Positions 26,041-41,096 of a stretch of 64,000 nucleotides of DNA are shown here, one piece after another. Position numbers and translations under genes: made by a program. Position 1 is the first letter of the stretch. Each line of letters opens with the position of its first letter. The DNA comes from Nautilus pompilius (lineage: Eukaryota > Mollusca > Cephalopoda > Nautilida > Nautilidae). The notes below the pieces were generated by a model. That model was not told where the DNA came from. It saw only the letters and a program-made list of their open reading frames with translations, and did not search any database. The stretch is taken from NCBI GenBank assembly GCA_018389105.1, contig JACATO010001426.1, forward strand, positions 806,001 through 870,000, written 5' to 3'.

Positions 26041-29000
26041 GATAGCGGGTCCGCCCGGTATGGTGACAGCACATTTATTATTTACCTATCTATATTGTCC
26101 ATAATGCACTAATCACATCTGAAACACAAACACATTGCTCAGATACATTTATTTATGTAAATTAACAAATTAACACGAGAATGCACTGAATATATATATA
26201 TATGACTAAAACGAAAGAAATAACCACTAAAATGTAATAAATGTATTGGAAGTTTGTTTTACTTTATTAATTATGTCGAGAAATCTTTTCTATTTTAAAT
26301 GTTAAGATATTAGTAAAATTTACAGATAAAATATTATTAGTGATGTATTTTCTTGTTTTTTTGTGTTGTAAACTACATTTACTAATATAATACACATCGA
26401 ATGATTCAAATATAAAATATTTCCCAGTTTTCAATGTTGATAAAGTTTATTTTTCCTGATTGCTTACTAAATACTTTACTTTATGATATAATTTTGTCTT
26501 TATTATACCCATCTTAGGCGACATTCAAAGTTATTTTATATTTATCTTTATTAATATCGTGTTTTACACCACATGGGCTAGTTATTAACTAACTATATAT
26601 TATGCAGATTACAAAACAAGTCTTTTTTACTTTCTCACATACATTCAGCATCTTTTACCCCAATCTGAATTGAAATCAGAAACATTTCTGGTCTTAGATA
26701 AGAGTTCCAAATGCATACTTATTTAACTACTTTTGATAAATAACTTTTAAGATGTGAATTAGCCCAGTATTGCAATAAATAGAATGACCATTTAGGATTT
26801 TAAAAGTGCGTTTACTTAAAATTGTACAAAGTTTTGTTATCCCATTTGCCACTTTTTGGCTCGGGGAAAAAACAACATCTTTTTCTTTTGAAGAAAATAA
26901 GAGAAAAAATCATCTTGAAAGATTAAAATTATTAATTTAATAAAAACGGTGGCATTTACCAGGCTCAGTAAAGATAATCTTTACATGGCATTTACAGGCA
27001 TGTCTAACAAAAACATACTTTACGTGATATATTCTAAAACATTAAACATGCCTTAGCCCACCAGTCTTCGTTTATAATACTACCCGAATAAATTATAGTC
27101 GGGTCTACATGTACAATGTTTGTCGTTCTACAGATCTGTCACCAGAAATGTTACGTCAAATTCATTCTGGATATTCTTGTTTGTAAATAATTCGTGCAAT
27201 TTCAGGGGTGTTGGGGGAAAATACTCAAATCTGGCATTTCATTTCCGCTTAGAAGAAAGACGGTGACATTCTTGATATTCAACCAAATATAAGTGGGTAT
27301 ACGACTCTTTATTTCTAAAGCTGTCATGGCAACTTTGAAAGTTTATTGAATATATAGAAACACTTCGGCACAGCTCTCTCTTTAGTTGTTTATCAAGGTT
27401 GATTAATTCTTTTCTTTTACTTTGAAGACAACACTTCATAAATGTAATGTCATAGAGGTTCTCGTTTGATATTCTAAAATTAAAAACAAACTGTGGTTCA
27501 CAAAATTCGAAATATGTAATCAAACTTCGCAATTTTATTGAATAAATAAAATATTCATATAACACCGTATTTGGTATTCTCTAGCCAATCGTTATTCTAA
27601 ATGTGAAGACATTTGAATAAGAAACGAGGAATTTATGGGAGCTATTAAACGATACATACCTTAAAATATTATGCTAGGGAAATTCACTAGAAAAGACAGA
27701 CATGGTGCCACTAAATCTATACTTCTTCCACATATGTTCACTGTGTCTATTGTACTATAGTGAATATCAACTTATGATTCAAGTGCAACTTTAAAAGCAA
27801 AAAAAAAAAAACAGCTTTAAAATATTTGCTTTCAAAGACTCTTTATTATGTAACTCAAAGCTTTTGCAACCATTTTATAAATAAATTCTCGCTTTAATTG
27901 ACTTTTCACGTTTTTAAACATTAAAGGCAGACTTAATAAGTTGACCACGTTTTCTCCATCTATAAAACAATGAAAAAATCTGCTCTTGTCGACGGTCTCC
28001 TTTTCAGTTGGTTTCATAAAATAATGCAGAAATTGGAAAAAGTTGGAAGCAGCAGTTTCATTAGCTCAAGATGTGAAGAGAGAATTCACTCCAAGACTAG
28101 GCAGAAAGAAATCTATTCCTTTCACATTAAATACTCTTTAGTTTGCCATTTAAATATTTAGTTGCGATATTTTAAGTAATATTTAATGTCGAAAAGGTTT
28201 GTCTCTTGAAAGATAATCTCTGCCGCGATATATCATTCAGTAAATGCTATTGTACGTTTATCACACTAAGTAGGCTTTCTTATTATTATTTCTTGTTGAC
28301 ATATATATATATTCTACGACAAAATTAAACAATTTACAAAAAAGTACAGATTATATAACTGGAATATATGGATGCGTCACCTCTGTATCTTTCCCTTTTA
28401 ACATTATCTTTGATAACTAATTATTAGTAGCGAAAACTTACTAATAATTTATGCTTGGCTATCTTTTCTTTTATTTTTGATGGTCGGTTCTTGTTGAATT
28501 TTTTCTCTTCTAAACGATTTTCTCTTATCAGAAAAGTTTAAACTTCAGTTATTAGTCGTATTTTAAGTTAACTCTCTTCCCGACTCTTTCGTTACTTCTG
28601 GTACTATAAATACAAAGCTAGGAAACCTGGCACAACATTCATATTGCTTCTCGACGAGAGAAATTTATAATTTTATTTATCTAATTGGTAAAGATATCAG
28701 AGTAGATAATCCGCTTTTAATCATTCTGCTTTGACTTTAGCGAGATAGGTTTGGTGCTCAGGTAATATGGTTGTTTAATTCTGGATAGCGCCAGGTGACG
28801 GTTTGCTTTCATTGCAGCACCTGAGTGCTCCAAAGGTATGGGGTAGAAGGAACGTGCTAACGATGCATAATAGTGAGATCTAATAACGCCATTTGGTCTT
28901 TAAGTATTTTCTGTCGATGGATAAGGGATTAATATTTCAGTTCGTGGCGCTTACGATTCAGCTGCTCTCTTCTCAATCGTTACGATTTTTCGGGGCGTAT

Positions 29001-31060
29001 TTCCAGTCACAACATCCGCACGGCTACAGCAATCACTGAGCTGAAACCGAGGTGGACGCGAGATGTTTTCGCAGTTTTCCTTCCCCTGGTATATCTCGAA
29101 GAAAGTTTCTTGGCTGGTGTCATCACACCACGGCCAAATAGATGCGCTCAATCGCTAAAGATCTGCGTCGTATGAAAACCGACGTCTGCAGTTCCGTTCC
29201 TGTCAGTGCCAGCGCGAAATAATGGTTTATAAAAACTCTCTCTCTCGTTCTCTCTCTCTCTTTAAAATTTAAATTAAAAAATATATTTATATACGAAATT
29301 TGTCGTTTAAGTAAAATAAATATTAGAAAGAGATAATTATAAAAATTACGAGGTTGTCTTTCATCATTGCATTTCTATCGTTATACCTGATAATCAGAAT
29401 CCAGATTTCCAAGCCAGGGCGTTAATTGAAAATTAAAATATGGAATCTGAAAATACAAACTCTATCATCCACTGCCAAAATAACGGCTTGGCTCCCCAAA
29501 AAGGTCTAAAACCTGGAAATTCTGCCAGGGAAGGATAACCGAAATGTAGTTTGAGTTTTCATCCGAAAAGAATACTCCACCGAAATATTTCCGCTTCCCT
29601 TCTCGTCCACATTCTGTTCGCGGCGCTGCAGACTCGTGGTCCAAGGGAGAAGGCACGTCGCTATTCTCGTAAGCAGTGCCCCTTAATGCGGGCAGACAGT
29701 CAACAGCTTTACGCCGCGCGTGTTCGTGTTTCTGCAGTCATCCTTTGAGTGAGTACGAGAAATAATCTTGCGGCGGGTACAAAAAAACATTTATTTATGC
29801 AAAATCGGAGCAAAAACTTACGACGTGATTGCCTTTTGTAAAATTTCACTTTGCGATTTACTGTGCAGGAATCAACGGCTTATTTATGCCGCATGATAAC
29901 GTAAAATAAAATTAAAAATACTTTTATTATTACCATTGATATTTTGCAATTGATTTTCGTTTTGTGTTTGTTTTTTTTGGAGAAACAGGTTATTATCTAC
30001 TTTTCAAAACAAAAAATAGATTACTACTTATGATTGTGTTGTTATAAACCTAACACGACTTTGACATCTTTCTTTTTTAAACTTTCATCCCACCTGTCCA
30101 GTATTTCAGGTAACATATGACGTAAGTTATTAGACTTTATTTCCCTGTTACTGATTTTGTTTAAGATTTTTCTGTGGCCCGGTTGGTATTGTACCGAAGC
30201 TGCTATGGTTTCTGCGACATTAGTCCGTTGTCTCAACCAACTCTTCCGAAATGTTTAATTTATGGAGACTGAGCTCCGCCGCGAACATAAGGAGCTGAGG
30301 AGGAAAAGCTACAAGATCCACACCATACAGTGGACGTCTCGCTACCTCAGAACACAAAGAGCTGGAAACAGTTTTCAAAGTGATGCACACTCAGCATGGC
30401 AACAAATAGATAGCCCGGATCTGTACACAAGAAAGGCTTCTCTTTGAATGTCTTTATTGCTATGGCTACAGCAAGCAAAACAATTTAACAGTCACCGTCT
30501 CGTGGTGGAACACAGCAAACCTCACTTCCCTTTCAGCAAACGTAAGCTGCTTTGATGATGTTAATTTTGTATTTTTCATGGATTAATAGCTTCTGCAAGC
30601 CACATAAAGTTCACCTTCATTTCTGTTCTCGCATTAAAGTCCAGTCAATAAGAAACATTTTTTCCAGGAGGGAAAAAGAGTAAAAAAAGTTACACATCTG
30701 TGAGAGGACTTTCAAAATGAAATAATACGAATAGTTTTTTTTTGGCTTTATAATTATTTATTTATTATAACGCATGGCTACTGGTGCACTGCCCTATGAG
30801 TGCATACGACATAAATTCATTCTTCCCTTATTTCTTTCAATCTACCACGGTCTCAAGTTAAATATTTAATGCAGCTTCCAATAAATTTCTCGTTATTTTC
30901 TCAAGTTGTCCCCCGCAAGCATCAGTTTCTCTGTTTAATCGTATAACACAATCAATCAAGTTACAGCAGTTGGAACTTTAATCAGATGATTAATTAATCG
31001 TTAAACTGAAACAGTATTAACTATTTACTAATTAAAAAAGACAAAGAGAGAAATAAAAAG
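26041..31060. other. Unassigned AT-rich DNA
   Basis: No recognised genes. There is a short TA run near 26194, CT-rich strings near 29240-29262, and somewhat GC-richer patches at about 28950-29210 and 29560-29750, whose frames (60-70 codons) show no domain. Confidence 0.5.
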
Positions 31061-31065
31061 AAAAA

Positions 31066-31263
31066 TGAGAGAGAGAGAGATAAATGACGTCATTACAAAG
31101 AGAGAAAGAGAGAGATGACGTTAGTATATATAGAGAGAGATGACGTTAGTATATAGAGAGAGATGACGTTAGTATATATAGAGAGAGATGACGTTAGTAT
31201 ATAGAGAGAGATGACGTTAGTATATATATATATATATAATATATATAAGAGAGAGAGAGAGAG
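31066..31263. repeat. GA-rich minisatellite with TGACGTTAG core, alternating 25/23 bp units
   Basis: The core ATGACGTTAGTATATA starts at 31115, 31140, 31163, 31188 and 31211, so spacing alternates 25, 23, 25, 23. The difference is the length of the TA run (TATATATA versus TATATA) before the GAGAGA part. A related copy, ATGACGTCATTAC, stands at 31084. The array is flanked by plain GA runs on both sides and ends in a longer TA run (31221-31248). Confidence 0.92.
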
Positions 31264-34200
31264 CTGACATAAGTAGACACGAAAAGGTCATTGTAGTAAA
31301 ACAATAAGTACATGGTAACAAGCTAAAGGGCCGTGGGAAGACCGGTTTTCCGACAACCACATCACGAACTGTGTATTACCAGAGCAAATGAATAAACATT
31401 GGAAGAGGTGAATAGTTGGTAATGGGACGTTTGTAGAAACCAAGAGTCAGGGGTCTGTATATCCGGCTGTCGACTGTCAACAGGTCAAGTGAACCCATAA
31501 GACAATCATTTATGTGGATTTTGAACGTTTAACGTCGACGTAACCGAAACTCATACACTGAAGAGAACCGTGAAAACTGAACCCTGAACGTGGCACACAT
31601 TATCACCACAACAAGGGCCACAGCTGAAGAGCGGCGAGAAGTAAACCATTTTTCACCCATCTAATATCAGTCGTCAACTGCAAGGGTCAGTGAAGATGCT
31701 ATCACGATATCCTATCTTTACGAAAGGTGAATTATTTCTACGACTATTTTTTTTTCAATTCTCAAACAGTGGTGCCATCCAACACAGAAATGTCCAATGA
31801 ACCTCTGCCAGGAAAACATATGGCTGTCATGATGTACAGTGTGGTTTGGACTACTGGACAATACAGCTGGTGATCTGCAAAGGATTCGCAACTTCTCCCC
31901 GATCCGTCAGTGGTATCCGAGAGAGTTATATCGCTTGTCTTTCTAAAGCCTGTGGGCTATCATCGACCTATCTCTGCTGAAGTGTCCTCGTAAATACACT
32001 TTCTTGTACTCCATAAAAACGATTCTCTGCCATGAAAGGGGTGCAATCTACAGACTAGGTCTGTTGATCTCATCTTCACAATGTACCAGGGTGTTTCTGA
32101 CTTGCATAAGGCAGAGAGCTACATCAGTAAGTATTGACCTCACACATAGTAAGGCACAGAGAGAAACAAAACTGATATTTTTTTAACACATTGTATTTAT
32201 ACCATTCTTTCTTCTGTAAAAAAAAAAAATACCAAGCACGTGACAACAAAAAATTTTTCACGTGTAGAGTGCTTTCTGTTAATAAGGTAATTTTTGAAAT
32301 TTAAGAAATTTCAAATTATTGAGAGTGATGTATATAATTAAGAGACAATTATGGAGCACTTGATAAACCTAAAACTGCCGGATGTCCTGAAGAAAATACT
32401 GGGCTTAAGATTTATGTCCAAAAATTCAATGCATTTTATAATGGGGCACAATGAGACAGATAACTCACTACGCATTTGAAGTAAACTACAATGGAATTGA
32501 TATCTGTTAATAGCAAAGTAGAAAAAGAAACTTTTTAAACCATATTTATGTTAAATAAGTTTCAAACAGTTAAATTCACTCAGGTTTAAAACAGGACTAT
32601 CTATATAGTAGTTTACGTATTAGTGTACAAAACAAGATGCATCATACATTTACTGGATACAAAATGTCAATAATTTTTAGCTGAAAACTGGTTTTATGTT
32701 ATCCACACTCTGTCTCAAAGTACTCAATCGGGCTTGTCACTCTGCCCTGTTGTTCATATTCTTAGCTTCATCTGTGCTACCATTACAAAAATATAACTGT
32801 AGTCTAACATGAAGCAAGTTATGGTAATTCGTTGTGTGTTGTTACAGTAGATAAGTTCAATTAATAAGCGTGATATAAGCAAAAACAACTTTTCTCTCAT
32901 CGCGCCTCTTTCTTCCCTATATACTAATTATTGTATTATAATTATCTTGAAATTGTTTAGTTATTCGTAAAAAATAAACTTTAATTAATTTAAATTCATT
33001 TTTTTTATTGTTTTCATTTTGTTTTTTTTTATTTACAAAAGGGTCAGAAACTTTTTCTGCCTACTACGGTAAGGGAGAAAATTCACTGAAGAAGCAGCAG
33101 ATGTTTTATATCGTATTTTTATCATAATTAAAAAAGACTGGAAGCGATATACTTTCATTTTAACAAAATCAAAAATTCAATATAGCGGTAAAAAAAATTA
33201 AATTTACAAGAACAGCAAATAGAATATTTCGAACTTTGTCTTCAACTGAAGATATTTCAACTCAGGTGCAAAATACAAAACAAAAATCCCCGCCAACACG
33301 ATGGTGCCAAGGAAAAAGATACGAAGCAAAGGAATATTATTTTCATTTAAACAAGATTCAGATTTGTCTTAAATAAGGATTCATGGATTTTCAGTTTGAA
33401 ATCCCATCGAGATGTGGTCAGTATCTTGGCAACACGAGAAACGAATTTATGGTTTAAATTAGGAGAAATCTGGTTTAAAAGGACCGAGTCCACTCTGCAA
33501 CCCGATATTCTCTGGCACTCAGCGTGTGGCCTTTCCAATGCAGGCGGCCCGACACGACCGACGTTGGACAAGGTAGACAACATGCGAACTTTTCCGAAGA
33601 GAAATACGTTTCTCATAATGGCAGCAGGGAGCCAATTCTTTAAGTGTTGAAAATTTAAATTAAAATTTTTTTTAAAAAATAAGATGCGTTAAAGGATAAA
33701 ATATAGTTAAAGAATTCTTTCAATGAAGCAAACGAAAACCCCAAAATGGAATTTTTAATTGAATAACTTATTTCTCAACATTTTGTCTAAATGCAGCTTT
33801 GCAAAAACGTTTTTGCAGATTGTGAGAACACTTAAAGATGAATACATTTGAAGAGTTCACTGAAAACATAACAAACCCTAAGAATCTGGTACCATTACCA
33901 AATCAACAACATTCTGCGGCAAGGCTACTTACTTTACGGATTAAGAGTGATGCTTTTATAAGCAGACTGAGGAAATGGCATAGGACTTTGAACAGTTAGT
34001 TGGCTGTTTTGCCATCAATTTCCATACCAAAAACATGGTTCCGTTTAGTGGTTTCATTGGACAACTCGAATGTGGTTTTTAGAACGTTTATATGAAGCAT
34101 AGGCCCATCCATCAAATTCGCCGCGGAACTGAAGACTGCCAATAAGTTGCTATTTTTCGACGTGTGAACCTCCAAGAGAGTCAGATAACTAAATTATAAG

Positions 34201-37200
34201 TGTGAACATAGAAAGCAACACATCCCAGACACTGTCTTCATTTCGTACCTGACGATCAACAAGGATGAAGATAGGAATAATCACCAGATGTCCAACGTCC
34301 AGGTCCGGTAACATATGTTAGCCATCGATGTTATGCATGCAATAAAAGAAAACACCTCATATGGCACAGTCACATCTAATTACATTTGCGTCTAAATATT
34401 GGTATTTCTTACTGGTGTCGGACCATCTTCGTCAAGGAAGTCTACGAATGCTATCCTTGCAAAATCAAACAACTATCGGGAATTATCCTGACGAAGACGG
34501 CAGGAATAGTTCGCCGAAAAGTCGAAAATTTTATAACAACAGTGGTAATGATAAAAAAGCTCGAAAAAATTTACATGAAAGAAGATTGTATAAATTTCTA
34601 ATAACGTTTATTTCCACCGTCGATGCCTCATTTAATCAATCTATACTATACTTACGAAGAATAGCTCAGATTTTTTGCTTATAGCTTTGTCGAAGTAGAT
34701 GCATATAAATTTTAAAAAAAATTGTTTATCTGTCAAATCTTACCATTCCCTTCTCTTCATTGCGCGCGAGCACTAGCTTCAGGATACATATATACTACGT
34801 GGGTAAGTGCCCTTGCAGCTTAATTATTTTGAGCTAATCTCGAAAGCCATCCAACTGCTGTAACTTTCCTGCAGCGAGTAAAAAGCCAAAGTAGACCGCC
34901 TCCTCTATGGGAATAAATTCACTCCATCTCATGATTTAAAAGAAAAATTCAGAAAAAATTTTTCTTCGTTCAGTTGTAGTAAGTAGACGGGTATTGAAGT
35001 CACTGATGACGCATGTTTTCTTTCGAAATTCATCTTATTAAAACCTAAATTAAATAGCTTAGTTTATTCCAAGTGATTGTATTATATATGTTTCAAGATT
35101 CTTTCAACTTGTTTCTGCTTTTGGTTGACTTTTTTGAGGTTTGAAGATTGGATCTAAACCTCCCGGGTCACCTGATAGAGTTAGCGACTTATTGACCTCT
35201 CACTATTTGTCTGTTTGTGTCTTGAGTGAATCTTTATATATAATATAAAAAGATGCAATAATTTTCATCAAATTTTAATAAAACGAAATTAGAACTTATT
35301 TATTACTCTTATCTCATGTTCGTGAAGTGCATTAACCCTTTTCCACGCGGCGATCCACGGTAATTGTTATCGAAAGAAAAACTAATCACACCTGCAGACT
35401 TTGGGTTATCATGTACATTTACTTCATTTATTGTTAATGAAATGATTAACGATCTTCTTTTTCTTAAAAAAAAGTTCTTTAATGTAACAACTTTGTTCTG
35501 TAAATTCATCAAGCAAATATCATTTTCCTAAACACTGGAAAGTCTGTGACCATTATATTTATTCGCTTATCTATTTTTATTCCAAACCCTGTCTCTGACT
35601 TCTAGATTCTAGCCTTTAGTTAATCAGTCCCGCATCTTCATCTTCTCTACCAGAGGAAATTAACCACTATTCCCAGTTCGACGTTCAAACCACCCTAACT
35701 TAACCGCAAGAATGGAAATTAATGTGGCTGTAAAAAATGTATTACTGCAACCAGCCGAGAAAATATCACATCACTTTTTTGCCCTTATTAGAGAAAACTA
35801 AAAATCGAACTGGACAATAACAAACCTTCTCTGGAAACCCATCAAAGGAGAAGAGGGTTCTTGGAATGTTTTTACCCCCAATCAATCAAACTGTTTGACA
35901 GTGTGTGTATTACGAGACACGGGCGAATAAGCAAATGTCTCTGTAAAATTAGCCATGGGTATAAAACGTCACCACACTTTAAGTTTAGCGTATATCATGA
36001 GTAAATTTATCGCATTGCAGATACGCTCGGATTTGCTTTTCTTAATTAAGTGTCTTACTTCTGGGAATTACTTCATGGTTATCGTTCTCACGCTCAAGGA
36101 GGCTAAATATCGGCATGACATTCTTAAAACTAGACAAGTTTTATGCGTCTGACATTTTCTAAAATTTATTTTTTAAAATGTAGTAGCGACCGTAATTACG
36201 AGAACTATTCTTAGAGGGAAAATACGACAGAAATAACAGTTAACACGTTTCATTGTTATGAAGAAACAAAAAGCGCCCGTTGCACTTCTTCCGAAGATTA
36301 TCTTCTGCTATTATTATTTTTCTGTTCACTGGTCTTTACAAGTAGAGACTGCGTTGACCAGCGAGCGTAGGGTCTCAGCTGTCCGCTGGGAAGGAAATTT
36401 CTACTATAAATCTTCATTTTTAATGTGAAAGGAAGCTCATACAACCAATTGGTGAAGAAGAGCGAAAAGATACCATGACAAGAAAGATAATGGAAAACGA
36501 AGCCGACCAAGGATAAATACAACTTTCACAAATTTGGCAGACTTCTTGGCCGTGTTTATACGACGCCAAACTATTACCTTTAGAGTCCTTGCTTGAGAAT
36601 TAAAAGGAACGGACATTTCTTTTCCTTAAATGTGTGATGGATGGTTTATTTATGACTAATAAGTACCAACAGATTCTCAGTCATTTCTAGTCTAGTTTCC
36701 TCGAGGTTCAAATGTTTTTTTTTTTTTTGTTTCGTTGTTCTATGACCTATTTTGGTTTCGCTTCTCTGTTGATTTTCTTTTTCGTTATTATCTTCCTTAA
36801 CCCTCTGTATACCACCTGGCATGCAGTTATGCCCCCACTACTACTCATATCTGTATAACTCTGCACAGATTGGACGGCATCATTCTTATTAATATAACTT
36901 TAACATCAAATCTCCGACTTTACTTGTTTGGATTATGTCTATATTTGACTAGCTATACAAATATTAATTATTGCTTATAGGCTGAAGTGCATATGAACCG
37001 CAGGTGTTATAAGTGAGGTAAAAGTTGATGTGGCATACAGCGAAGTTTATATCAGCCTTTAATTACAACTCCCACAATGCAACTCTACGGAATCAGGGAA
37101 ACCGTTGAGCTATCAAAGGAAATGGCAAACGTTGATCGCAGAAAATCCGTCCAGAGATTCTAGCGCAGATTGTGGACGCTGCAACTGCGGTGATGTTTTC

Positions 37201-40200
37201 CTCTTAGAAATCAGTGAAATATGGGTTGTGCCTAGATTTTGTTCGAGGGAAGCGCTGCAAGAGTGTTTTCCTGAATTCGCTCGAAAGAAGTTTTATTAGG
37301 CTCGCAGACAAACCCAGCAGGATATAGTTGGTCGAGTATGTGCCGTAGCTACAGCTACCGGTGGTGATATATTTGCCACTTGTAGAAGTTTATATCATCA
37401 TTGGCGACCCAGCTTTGAAATTCCATCACATTTGCATTGAAAGAAATGTTCACGGGGATTTTTGTAAGAATTTCATTTGAGTAATAAGAGGTGATAGAGT
37501 TAAAATAATGTCCGCTCAAAAATCGTGCAGATACTGAAATGGTATCAAAGTAGCCCAATATCAGTGGGTGTATAAACTGAACTGACTCCGACAGACTTGA
37601 GGCCAAATCACCAGGGATTCATTAAATTAGTCGAAACACCCAACTTTGCCAACCCTATTTTTTACATAGCATTTATCTTTCAAAACCACTGTAAGCAGAC
37701 ATTCTTCTCAAACGACAGGTTTGGTATTTTTTTTCTCTCTCTCTCCCAATGAAAGTTTTATTTATACTTAAAGTAAAATCAAAATTTCTGTGATTCGTTC
37801 CTTTTTATCTACTGAAGAGATGTTGCATGTTTGTTCAGGTAAACGGGTAAGCAAAGGTTAATTTAGTGCCACAATACTATTAGACAGGTGAATGTTTAGC
37901 TCATTAGGACTCTGCAAAACAAAAAAACAAAAGAGACTGCAGAACTTTTTTTATAATTTCATACGTTAAAAAAAGACGGGCGCCAATAGTAAACATTGTT
38001 ATCTTCCATTGTCTAGTATATAATACCACTTTAGTTATCATCGGCTGCAGATGCTGAGAAGAGGAGGCCGCGTCTCCAGTTGGCGACTATTTATCAAGAT
38101 GCTCTATGTCTGAGATGGTGTCGCCTTGAATTTCGTTGAGAAACTTCGGCTGGCGTCGACAGGTGAGGCAGAGAAGCTGACGGGTTCAAGTTAAGACGAG
38201 ATAGAGGCGGGAAGGGGGGGCAGAAAAAAATTCTTTGCATTAAATAAAACAAAATGCTTTCTTTTTAAAATTATTTTGGACAGACGATGAGTTTAAAATA
38301 GAACAACTATTAGGCATTAGATACAAACTCTGTTTTATTCAATAAAAGTACGCTGCACGAAGAAAAATAGTCGTTTTGTTTAGGATGACTGACAAAGAAT
38401 CGAAGAACGTTTTTTTGTGTGTGTGCATTTGCGTGACATGATGCATGAGAGATAGTAAAAGCCATGTTAAGATGGTTTAACGACTTTAATGCAATTTTAT
38501 TTAAAAAGTAAAGTTGATATTTTCTCCAGTGTGATACATCATGTTTTGAGCTTGAAGTAAACCTTATGAAGCAGATCATTTCAAAATTTCAAATATAGAA
38601 AATGTCACCGGTTACCTCATTTTAGACATTTACGAGGAAATAAACATACATTTTTATTCGAGTCAGTTCGAGAAATTTAAGAAAAGTTTAGTTTCCGGAT
38701 GGATTCCGGATGGTGAGAAGTAGTCCTGTCAAGAGGAACAAAAACAGAGAACCCCAGATGGGACGATAGGTGTTGCACAGCTAAGTGTGTATCTCGTAGT
38801 CACTATTTGCGTTATCCAGCTGCCGACACCGGAAGACACTATAAGCATAAGTTGGAGATCGGAAAGTCTTTTATTCGGCATCTCTCTGGGGATTTCTTAA
38901 AGTTCTGCTTGCCACATTTCGTTCATTCGTGATAACTCTACGCTCATGTAACGTTCTATAAATTACGAAGTTTCCCCTCCAGCCTGGTCCTCCGTCTGCT
39001 AAATCAAAACCTTCTGGTTTTTTTTAAAACCTTTTAATTGGCACCTGTCGATGTGAAACCAGGACCGGCAGAATTATGAGTCTTGAACCTTTTGTGATCA
39101 CGCAAGCGGAAAACCTGTCGTTTTCTAATTGAAATTTCTTTGTAAGAAACAAACAAGAAAAATATCGAAAAAAAATTATCAAAAGCTTAAAATAACTTCA
39201 TTATTCATTTTTGCTTTTTTTTTCAATCACAGTCAGTACAAAAATATCCTGTTAAAAATTAGTACAAAATCCTTAGGCACCTAATAAGCTGACAATTCTA
39301 ATTCTTGCGTGAAACTGCATTTTAATAACAAATAATTAGGATATTCTTAGAATTAATTTTGGTATTTCTCTCTGATCAGCTGTCGTTTAATTTTTAGTAG
39401 TTTTAATATCTCCATTTTCACTTTTAAGAGATTCCGTAATCTGACGGAGGAGGTCGGGTGCCTGCGGGTCAAAAGTCAGTGCCATCCAGTTCACTTCGCC
39501 TCTCAAAAATTTCCTTCTTAATCAAGTTGCCTGTTTTGTCTTTTATCTGCTCTTTGTGCTTCTCTGTTGATATAAGCAGATATTTTTACTTCCGCTCCTC
39601 ATATCATATTCTCCTTCTTGTACTTGATAATACATTTTATTTGTCTTTCCACAACACCTCATTTTTAATTCTTATGTAAATTATCGGGAGATGGAATCTC
39701 TACGTATCTGCTTAATTTACTAACAGGTCCTTTTCAGAAACTCTTTTCTTGCTTTTCAAACACCGTGATGCAGTTGGTACTGCGACAGCTATACCAACAG
39801 CATTACTTTTACAGTCTAGCTGCTGTTGGACTGCAAACGATCAACTTGCTTCTTATTTATCCTATCATCTTGTGCTTTCCGGGTGTCTTACCACTTCTCA
39901 CGTCCTAAAATGAACCACAGAGAGCGGGTACTTTTAACTTTCTGTCCACAAGCGGCTGAGATTCTCCAATTCCTACGACAATCGTATTCCCATTTCTGAT
40001 CCATTTGTAAAGATTATTTTAATTACACCAACATAAAAGTAACAGAACGTTGAAATTTTACAGTTGAATTTGGAAATGTAAAACAGAAAAAATGCAATTA
40101 AAATTTTTATACCCTAATATTATTCTTAGTAGAGACAACAAAAAGAGATCAGATAAACAGACAAACAATTTTAAAAAACATAAATGGGATATTTCTGTTC

Positions 40201-41027
40201 GTTTAAACTAAATTCCATTCGCAGACATTTTAAGTCAGTAATCTGTTATTTTGTGTTTTGAACTTATTAATTACTGTTTCAAACTTATTAGCGGAATTTT
40301 ATTTTACAAATCGAAACGCTTTTCTTTTGTAGACTAATATTAGAATTTATAAAAACCACTTTCAATTAAGTTTTATCTAATTTGAGCACAGATTCGAACC
40401 GTTTAGAACGAAAGAAGTGGACAGCTGAGAAATTAACTACACTCAGAGAAAAATTAGTTACTTTTTGCCAGTAGCTCTAGGGATGAAGATATTTCGTTAA
40501 GTACAAGACAGATCACAGATTAGTGACTGGTTGAACTGGTATGTTAGGAATGAATTTTTTACTGTCCAGCTGTCGATACAGTTTACATAACGTAGGAAAC
40601 GACTTGTGCAGGACTCGGTTGAAAGTGATCCAAAACTAACTCTGCTAATTGCAGTTATTTCATTAAAAATGAATATTCATGGCCGTCCCGTTTCTGTGGA
40701 TCGACGTTCGGCTCTTGCAGGCTGCTTCAAAGTGTGGCTGCTTGGTTTTTAAATCAAATCTTTTTTTTTTAATTTGTATTAAATCCATCAGTTGTGAAAA
40801 TTTTTGATATTCGTCTACTAACATTATGACAGTATTTTTTTTATGAAACATCGTTCATTTTACCGCTATGAAAGCGCGTGAGATATAACACCAGGTGACT
40901 TTACCTCTGTCTGTGTGTGTGTGTGGAGGGTTGCTGTTTTAGCTCCTGCCAGCACTATAAACGAACTTACGTTCCCAGGTATTCGCATGTAATTTGGGGA
41001 TGATCATTTCCTATTACGAGGGGCGAC

Positions 41028-41029
<2 letters not shown>
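31264..41029. other. Unassigned AT-rich DNA, nearly 10 kb
   Basis: No gene, transposon end pair or RNA recognised. The longest frames (for example 34361-34684 + and 33347-33616 -) are about 90-107 codons with background composition. GC-richer patches at about 37090-37310 and 38040-38215 carry no recognised domain. Confidence 0.5.
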
Positions 41030-41089
<60 letters not shown>

Positions 41090-41096
41090 ATTTATT
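41030..41096. repeat. (ATT)n microsatellite
   Basis: About 67 bp of TTA/ATT units, pure except for a TAATTATTTATT end. Confidence 0.97.
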
